Assembly (NCBI GenBank): GCA_030630685.1
Contig: DAOVMN010000181.1
Span: 1-5,350 of the forward strand
DNA length: 5,350 nt
Direction of reading: 5' to 3'
Source of the DNA: Thermoplasmata archaeon
GTDB lineage: Archaea; Thermoplasmatota; DAOVMN01
Shown here: positions 1-4,055 of the stretch, one piece after another
Layout of the letters: each line of letters starts with the position of its first letter
How positions within the stretch are numbered: the first letter of the stretch is position 1
Notes under the pieces: model-generated
Told to the model about the DNA's origin: nothing
The model's database searches: none
The model's input: only the letters and a program-made list of their open reading frames with translations
Position numbers and translations under genes: made by a program

Positions 1-102
1 GGCGTGATGCACGAAGTGCTGAGCGCCGGTTGAGCCCGAAGTGTTCGATAAGGCGTGATGCACGAAGTGCTGAGCGCCGGTTGAGCCCGAAGGGCTCGAC
101 AA
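1..102. repeat. Two tandem copies of a 51-bp hairpin-rich repeat
   Basis: Units 1-51 and 52-102 align without gaps and differ at only three positions (42/93, 44/95 and 49/100), so 48 of 51 bases match. Each unit holds two small palindromes with the same GAA loop closed by a C-G pair. The first is gcac-GAA-gtgc (9-19 and 60-70). The second is gagccc-GAA-gggctc, perfect in unit 2 (83-97) and weakened by a mismatch and a G-T pair in unit 1 (32-46). The C-GAA-G triloop is known to form unusually stable DNA mini-hairpins. Several frames are open through the repeat because it is G+C-rich and 17 codons long, but none has a credible start, so I read it as non-coding. The array may continue beyond the left edge. 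Confidence 0.85.
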
Positions 103-113
103 GGCCGGAGCAC
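67..113. other. Extended imperfect hairpin at the end of the repeat array
   Basis: The second repeat unit plus the bases after it can fold into one long imperfect hairpin. The outer stem is gtgct (67-71) with agcac (109-113), a middle stem pairs ccgg (77-80) with ccgg (105-108), and the tip is the perfect six-pair stem 83-88/92-97 with loop GAA. It competes with the small hairpin at 60-70 for bases 67-70. No T-run follows, so a terminator role is not supported. It may instead be the unit of a dispersed palindromic repeat family or a 3'-end element of a gene to the left of the window. Confidence 0.5.
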
Positions 114-192
114 ACAAACCAAACGGAATTTGCAGGTTTTGTAATGCATTTTAAGCTTTGAGCATATTCTGATTAGAGCGTAACAGAACTGA

Positions 193-225
193 TTTAAAAC
201 CCTTATGGTCGGTCGGTTTAAAATT
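193..225 (+). promoter_or_regulatory. Candidate TATA boxes upstream of the helicase gene
   Basis: Two A/T boxes, tttaaaac (193-200) and tttaaaatt (217-225), resemble archaeal TATA elements and sit in a roughly 240-base gene-free stretch. With usual archaeal spacing, transcription would start near 220 or 245 and leave a leader of about 100-125 bases before the helicase start at 346. The repeated ggtc/ggtcgg between the boxes (208-216) has no clear meaning. Position and base composition are the only evidence; other A/T-rich stretches in 120-300 could serve as well. Confidence 0.35.
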
Positions 226-305
226 GGTGGGACAATGCCTTAACCCGGTGTTCAGGGACTAAACCAAATCTTTGCTGTTAAATGAACATTGATTCTCATT
301 CACCA

Positions 306-323
306 CGGTACGACATAGTACCG
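306..323. promoter_or_regulatory. Perfect 6-bp inverted repeat before the helicase start
   Basis: The arms cggtac (306-311) and gtaccg (318-323) are exactly complementary around a six-base spacer. A second tiny stem, cttg/caag, follows at once and leads into the purine-rich ribosome-binding sequence aagaggga, which ends about five bases before the ATG at 346. The element could be an operator or a 5'-leader hairpin controlling translation. A chance palindrome cannot be excluded from one sequence. Confidence 0.4.
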
Positions 324-345
324 CCTTGCCGCAAGAGGGAAGCCT

Positions 346-2256
346 ATGGGAAACCTCAAATATCCTGACCCGCGTGCCCGATCCATGAAAGGCTATTTCC
401 CCTTTCCCAACATCAGAAAGGGGCAGGACGCATTCTATAATGAAACCAAAGAAACACTCGGGAAAGAGGGGATCCTCTTCGCCCACGCTCCCACGGGCAT
501 CGGGAAGACCGCCGCTGTTTTAGCAGCAGCCCTGGAGGTTGCCATTCCCGAGGGGAAGAAGGTCTTTTTCATGACCCCTAAGCAGTCCCAGCACAGGATC
601 GCCATTGAGACCCTCAGGCAGATCAAGGAGCGCCACAATATCCCGTTGGTGGTATCGGATGTGATCTCCAAGCAGGCCATGTGCCCCAGGGATATCGCCA
701 AGGAGTATCATGTCGTGTTCAACATGCTCTGCGCCCTTCAGATCAAGACCCATCAGTGCCCTTACTATCGAACTGAGGAGAATCTCTTGAACTACCTTTC
801 CTCCACGATTCACCATGTGGAAGAGCTCAAGGAGCTGGCATCTAAGGAAGGAATGTGTCCCCACAGAGCAGCCATCGAGCTTGCCTCGGGTGCTCATGTT
901 CTGGTGTGCGATTACAACTACATATTCTCGGACATCTCTGAGATCATGCTCCAGAGGATCGGGATAGACCTAAAGGATATCATCATCATAGTTGACGAGG
1001 CTCATAATCTCTCGGAAAGGATCAGGGACCACCTTTCCGGAAATCTTACCCTTTACCAGCTCAGGGAAGGAGCGAGGACACTGCAGTCCCGGGATAAGGT
1101 GCTTTATACCCATCTTATCAGGATCGGGGACTATCTCAACGAGGAGCTCAAGGATCTAAAAGAAGGAGAGGAGAGGGCTGTGGAGAAGGCCTTTTTCATA
1201 AAGGGGATCAACCGCACCCTCTCGGAGACCCTGGACGAGAAGATATCCCTTGGGGAGTTCCTCGATCGTCTGAGATCCTTGGGGGAGATTGAGTTACAGC
1301 AAAAGCATTCCCACACCCTGATCGGGATCGTGGAGTTCATCCTGGGCTGGCTCTCGAGTTCGGCCACTGTCCGGCTCCTCACACGCAAGGAGACACCGGC
1401 ACTGAGATACCAGCTTTTAGACCCCTCGGTGATGTCCCTTCCCATCCTGAAGAAGGTGCATTCCGCAGTATTTATGAGCGGCACCCTTTATCCCACTTCC
1501 ATGTACGCCGATGTCCTGGGAGCAATGGGGACCGGAAAGCCAGTGCTGTGCAGGGAATATTGCTCACCATTCCCGCCGGAGAACCGACGAATCGTGGTCT
1601 CCACCTCGGTCAACACCAGATACATAGAAAGAGGAGAGCCTATGTACAGGTCCATCTCAAAGCAGATATCGGATGTAGCGAATGCGGTCTACGAGAACAC
1701 CGCGGTATTCTTTCCCTCGTATCATCTCCTCGAGCAGGTATGGGGATTATTCCCGATCAACCCCATGTGGCGAATCTACAAGGAACAGCGGGGTATGAGC
1801 AAGGAGCAGAGGACCGAACTCTTCGCACAGATGACCAGGCACCACGGAAACTATCGTGCAATGCTGTGGGGTGTCCAGGCCGGCTCCCTTTCCGAGGGGA
1901 TGGATTACTCGGGCAATGCGCTGAAGACCATCATTGTGGTGGGCCTTCCGCTGGTACCGCCTTCGCTTTTCGTGGAACAGCTCATCGGGTATTATTCTCG
2001 CAAGTTCGGCAGGGACAGGGGGCGGATGTATGCCTATGTCTATCCCGCTGTTAACAAGGTGCTGCAGGCGGCGGGAAGGGGGATACGCTCTGAGAAGGAT
2101 GTCGGCATTATCGTGCTGATGGATAACCGGTTCGAGAAGCCGATGTATAAGGGATGCTTTCCCCCGGAGTATGAGATCCTTTACGCGGATGATCCCGCGG
2201 ATGTATGCAGGGGATTTTTTGCAGGGCTGCGGCAGAAGGGTGGTAGGGGGAAATGA
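346..2256 (+). CDS. XPD/Rad3-family iron-sulfur DNA helicase
   Basis: This 636-residue superfamily 2 helicase is of the XPD/Rad3/DinG type; the family uses ATP to unwind DNA 5' to 3' in repair and related processes. The helicase motifs appear in order: RKGQ (24-27), Walker A APTGIGKT (48-55), DEAH (217-220), SGT (378-380), motif V around GSLSEGMD (513-520) and motif VI QAAGRGIR (574-581). Four cysteines between Walker A and DEAH (113, 129, 138, 171) match the expected [4Fe-4S] ligands. The length is normal for archaeal XPD-like proteins. I chose ATG 346 because an in-frame stop lies at 316-318 and aagaggga precedes it; the next ATG, at 385, has no good ribosome-binding site, although many relatives begin near that point. 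The gene stands alone, with over 300 bases to its left and right neighbours. Whether it is the orthologue of XPD or a paralogue cannot be told, so no symbol is given. Confidence 0.93.
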   Translation: MGNLKYPDPRARSMKGYFPFPNIRKGQDAFYNETKETLGKEGILFAHAPTGIGKTAAVLAAALEVAIPEGKKVFFMTPKQSQHRIAIETLRQIKERHNIPLVVSDVISKQAMCPRDIAKEYHVVFNMLCALQIKTHQCPYYRTEENLLNYLSSTIHHVEELKELASKEGMCPHRAAIELASGAHVLVCDYNYIFSDISEIMLQRIGIDLKDIIIIVDEAHNLSERIRDHLSGNLTLYQLREGARTLQSRDKVLYTHLIRIGDYLNEELKDLKEGEERAVEKAFFIKGINRTLSETLDEKISLGEFLDRLRSLGEIELQQKHSHTLIGIVEFILGWLSSSATVRLLTRKETPALRYQLLDPSVMSLPILKKVHSAVFMSGTLYPTSMYADVLGAMGTGKPVLCREYCSPFPPENRRIVVSTSVNTRYIERGEPMYRSISKQISDVANAVYENTAVFFPSYHLLEQVWGLFPINPMWRIYKEQRGMSKEQRTELFAQMTRHHGNYRAMLWGVQAGSLSEGMDYSGNALKTIIVVGLPLVPPSLFVEQLIGYYSRKFGRDRGRMYAYVYPAVNKVLQAAGRGIRSEKDVGIIVLMDNRFEKPMYKGCFPPEYEILYADDPADVCRGFFAGLRQKGGRGK

Positions 2257-2265
2257 AAAGATAGT

Positions 2266-2280
2266 ATCCCGCTCAGGGAT
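2266..2280 (+). terminator. Small hairpin just after the helicase stop
   Basis: The perfect stem atccc (2266-2270) / gggat (2276-2280) with a five-base loop begins ten bases after the helicase stop codon. No T-run follows, so it is a weak candidate for a terminator and could equally be a 3'-end stabilising structure. Confidence 0.25.
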
Positions 2281-2294
2281 GAAATCGAGCTTGA

Positions 2295-2445
2295 GATTCT
2301 CCTTTGAGGAATCGAAGGGATTCTGTTGGCTTTTCCGTCCCTCCAGGAGCCCCATCCCTGACTTCCTTTCGGAATCTGATCCCCTTCTCCTTCATTAAAT
2401 TCTTGACAAAATTAGGTGGAGTCTTCCATTTCCACAGCCCGTAAT
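2295..2445 (-). pseudogene. Copied internal fragment of the PAPS-reductase-like gene
   Basis: These 151 bases align without gaps to 4468-4618 inside the PAPS-reductase-like gene, on the same strand, with 16 mismatches by my count (about 89% identity). Read on the minus strand it encodes about 50 recognisable residues, including YGLWKWKTPPNFVK and GAPGGTEKPTE. It lacks the PP-loop, all the cysteine motifs and the ferredoxin part, so it cannot act as the enzyme. A minus-strand frame stays open from 2590 to 2273, but its start would lie inside the plus-strand gene at 2573, and its sequence outside the fragment is not clearly related. The residues just before the match (LPWHKHYYGLW) could be remnant of a diverged paralogue. 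Eleven of the 16 mismatches fall in only 30 bases (2345-2374), which suggests a mosaic origin. Confidence 0.85.
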
Positions 2446-2537
2446 AATGTTTATGCCAGGGCAGGTGGTTTATTCGGGGTTGTTGATTTCCGGGGCTTCG
2501 AATAATTATGGGATAACACAATGGCCCCTCCGCACAC

Positions 2538-2572
2538 AAAAATTTAATAACACTCCTGTTCATCCGGGAATC
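2538..2572 (+). promoter_or_regulatory. TATA-like promoter for the 57-aa/HNH gene pair
   Basis: The box aaaaatttaataa (2538-2550) is the best archaeal TATA candidate in the window. Its centre lies about 28 bases before the ATG at 2573, so usual archaeal spacing would start the transcript at or next to that codon, giving a leaderless or nearly leaderless message. That fits the lack of a convincing ribosome-binding site before 2573. It would drive the small gene, the overlapping HNH gene and possibly the HsdM remnant. Confidence 0.5.
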
Positions 2573-2746
2573 ATGAAATTCACTGTGCACAGATACTTTT
2601 CAGGATTCTGCACATACTCCGTGGAAGCCGAGAATGAGGAAGAGGCTGTTCTGAAGGCAAAACAATTGCCTGTCAACCACAACGAGGTAATGGGGACTCT
2701 GATGGACTGGGAGGAAGCGGATGAAGCCCGGAGCGAAACCAGCTGA
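2573..2746 (+). CDS. Small acidic protein of unknown family (57 aa)
   Basis: The predicted 57-residue protein starts MKFTVHRYFSGFCTYSVEAE and is rich in Glu and Asp. The first twenty residues look like a short beta hairpin, followed by an acidic helix (NEEEAVLKAKQ, 21-31). I do not recognise the family with confidence. It has no membrane segment or metal site; C13 is its only cysteine. I prefer ATG 2573 over the in-frame ATG at 2447 because a TATA-like box lies between them. Its last 26 bases overlap the start of the HNH gene in another frame, and the ribosome-binding site of that gene (gggagg, 2709-2714) lies inside this one, so the two are probably translationally coupled. It could be a partner or regulator of the nuclease; that is context-based inference. 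Confidence 0.7.
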   Translation: MKFTVHRYFSGFCTYSVEAENEEEAVLKAKQLPVNHNEVMGTLMDWEEADEARSETS

Positions 2747-2795
2747 GGCACTGGCGACCCGGGCACGGAGCAGCGTCAATTACAGTTACTTTACC
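2698..2795 (+). repeat. Inner direct repeat, left copy (start of HNH gene)
   Basis: This stretch covers the end of the 57-aa gene, the ribosome-binding site, ATG 2721 and the first 25 codons of the HNH gene. It matches 3618-3716, with one single-base gap before the start codon. Over the 75 coding bases I count 15 mismatches (80% identity). Similarity stops abruptly after the Phe-Thr codons at 2790-2795. Confidence 0.8.
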
Positions 2796-3599
2796 ATCCG
2801 ACTCACCCGCAGCCGAATCGAGAAGGGATTGATTGCCGTACCCAAGCAGCTTTCCGATATGTTCCCTGATGAGAACTCAGAAATTACAATTTATTCCGGG
2901 TTGTCGGGGGAGCCGGAAATCAAAAAGTATTCCTCATTCAGAAGCACAACAAAGGAGAACCGAATTGGAGGAATGAGCCGCTGGTTTACCGAGAGGGGAG
3001 TGAAGGCGGGGGATGAGGTGGTTGTGCAGGTGCTCGACAAGGAGAGACACATCTACAGAATCATCCCGGAGGAGGGGTTCATTACTCGGACAAGGGAACT
3101 TGAGAAAAAACTTGACAATGCAGAAAAGGAAAAAACTGCATTTCAAAGGATTAGTGACATTGCAGATTGGACACGAACCACAAGAAAGATGGCCTCACTC
3201 GGTGAATTTCGGCGCATTGTGGAACAGGAATCTTTAACAAAACGGCAGTATGTGAGGAAAAACTCAAATTCATCTCGCGAGGGGGTGCCGCACCATTTGA
3301 GGGCACTTCTTGAGGAGATTTATCAGGGTCACTGTCAGGTTTGTGATTTTACATTTTTCAAAAGAGACGGCAGACCATATTTTGAGATTCACCACATCAA
3401 CCCGGTGTACGGACATCATCCGAAAAACCTTGTCCTCGTCTGTGCGAATTGCCACAGGCAGTTTGAGTATTCTGATGTTCATCCTTATTTCAATCCAGAC
3501 AGATGGCTTACCCGTGTTTCCTTTAATGACAGAAAGTTCTCAGTGAAACAGGCATGTTTGCAGATAAAGTATCAGCCTGTAAAGCATGTTTTCACCTGA
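2721..3599 (+). CDS. HNH endonuclease with probable B3-like DNA-binding domain
   Basis: The 292-residue protein ends in a clear HNH nuclease domain: C205-x2-C208, EIHHI (222-226), N236 and C241-x2-C244-H245. The HH pair would be catalytic and the cysteines bind zinc. Residues about 22-115 look like a DNA-binding domain; the segment GGMSRWFTERGVKAGDEVVV (83-102) resembles the end of the B3 fold found in plant transcription factors and some restriction enzymes. That domain call is by eye and less certain than HNH. A charged helix, probably coiled coil, links them (123-148). The first 21 residues (MKPGAKPAE onward) are a Lys/Ala/Pro-rich leader shared with the gene at 3642. ATG 2721 has a strong site, gggagg, six bases upstream, and the gene overlaps the 57-aa gene by 26 bases. 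The middle is A/T-rich (23 of 60 G+C at 3121-3180, against 35 of 60 at 2041-2100 in the helicase), a sign of transfer. A role as a restriction or modification-dependent nuclease is likely; its target is unknown. Confidence 0.88.
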   Translation: MKPGAKPAEALATRARSSVNYSYFTIRLTRSRIEKGLIAVPKQLSDMFPDENSEITIYSGLSGEPEIKKYSSFRSTTKENRIGGMSRWFTERGVKAGDEVVVQVLDKERHIYRIIPEEGFITRTRELEKKLDNAEKEKTAFQRISDIADWTRTTRKMASLGEFRRIVEQESLTKRQYVRKNSNSSREGVPHHLRALLEEIYQGHCQVCDFTFFKRDGRPYFEIHHINPVYGHHPKNLVLVCANCHRQFEYSDVHPYFNPDRWLTRVSFNDRKFSVKQACLQIKYQPVKHVFT

Positions 3600-3617
3600 T
3601 TTGCAGTAAGCGCTTTT

Positions 3618-3716
3618 TCTGATGGACCGGGAAGTGGGGCGATGAAGCCAGAATCGAAACCCGCCGAAGTACCGGAGATCCGGGCACAGAGCAGCATCAA
3701 TTACAGGCACTTCACC
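3618..3716 (+). repeat. Inner direct repeat, right copy (start of HsdM remnant)
   Basis: This is the partner of 2698-2795. It contains a decayed tail of the 57-aa gene, where the frame reads MDREVGR and then stops, a weaker ribosome-binding site (gtgggg, 3634-3639) and the first 25 codons of the next gene. The A/T-rich HNH coding sequence lies between the two copies. A T-run (3614-3618) just before it could help to terminate the HNH transcript. Confidence 0.8.
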
Positions 3717-4004
3717 CTCAAAACGAACCCCCTCCGCTATGAGGATCTTAAGGACTTTATCGAGTGCTACAATCCCGGAAACCGCCATGACAGGAGAGAG
3801 GCAGAGCGATTTAAGGCCTTCGACTATGACGAGCTCATGCAGCGGGACAAGGTGAGCCTTGACATCTTCTGGCTGAAGGACGAGAGCCTTGAGGACTCTG
3901 AGAATCTTCCTGACCCCGACACCCTCGCCCGCGGGATCGCAGAGAACCTTGAAGTAGCATTGGAAGAGTTCAGGGGCATCTATGAGGATTTAGAAGGAGA
4001 GTGA
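3642..4004 (+). CDS. Orphan C-terminal piece of type I R-M methylase (HsdM)
   Basis: Residues 23-120 match my recollection of the C-terminal end of one class of type I restriction-modification N6-adenine methylases: HFTLKTNPLRYEDL (23-36), the FDYDELMQRDKVSLDIFWL block (60-78) and the acidic run DESLEDSENLP (80-90), then a terminal helix. Full-length HsdM proteins are about 500 residues. The SAM-binding region and the NPPY catalytic motif are absent, so this 120-residue protein cannot methylate DNA. Its first 22 residues are not HsdM; they are the leader shared with the HNH gene, supplied by the direct repeat. The frame is intact and there is a start codon with a modest ribosome-binding site, so it may still be translated, perhaps as a decoy or partner for another HsdM or HsdS, but a decaying remnant is more likely. 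No hsdS or hsdR lies in the window. It ends 51 bases before the convergent PAPS-reductase-like gene. Confidence 0.8.
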   Translation: MKPESKPAEVPEIRAQSSINYRHFTLKTNPLRYEDLKDFIECYNPGNRHDRREAERFKAFDYDELMQRDKVSLDIFWLKDESLEDSENLPDPDTLARGIAENLEVALEEFRGIYEDLEGE

Positions 4005-4055
4005 ATGGGAAAGCATAAATCCCCCTTGTTAGCTTGGTGAACATTATTCAACGGA

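Noticed and set aside
3..160. Open plus-strand frame through the 51-bp repeats, reading a 17-residue tandem repeat
   Set aside because: All three minus-strand frames are also open through the repeats, there is no start codon in the window, and the palindromic structure explains the sequence better.
286..304. Fur-box-like sequence (tgattctcatt, 290-300) before the iron-sulfur helicase
   Set aside because: I count only about 12 of 19 matches to the bacterial Fur consensus, the symmetry is poor, and an archaeal Fur-type regulator cannot be assumed.
1747..2355. Long minus-strand and alternate plus-strand open frames over the helicase gene
   Set aside because: They lie inside a well-supported helicase gene with conserved motifs and encode nothing recognisable.
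2273..2590. A 105-residue minus-strand open frame as a real gene
   Set aside because: Only about 50 residues match the PAPS-reductase-like protein, with none of its active motifs, and its start would overlap the plus-strand gene at 2573 and that gene's promoter.
2698..3716. An insertion sequence or intron carrying the HNH gene
   Set aside because: There is no transposase, no terminal inverted repeat and no intron-like structure; the flanking copies are long, diverged direct repeats that themselves carry coding starts.
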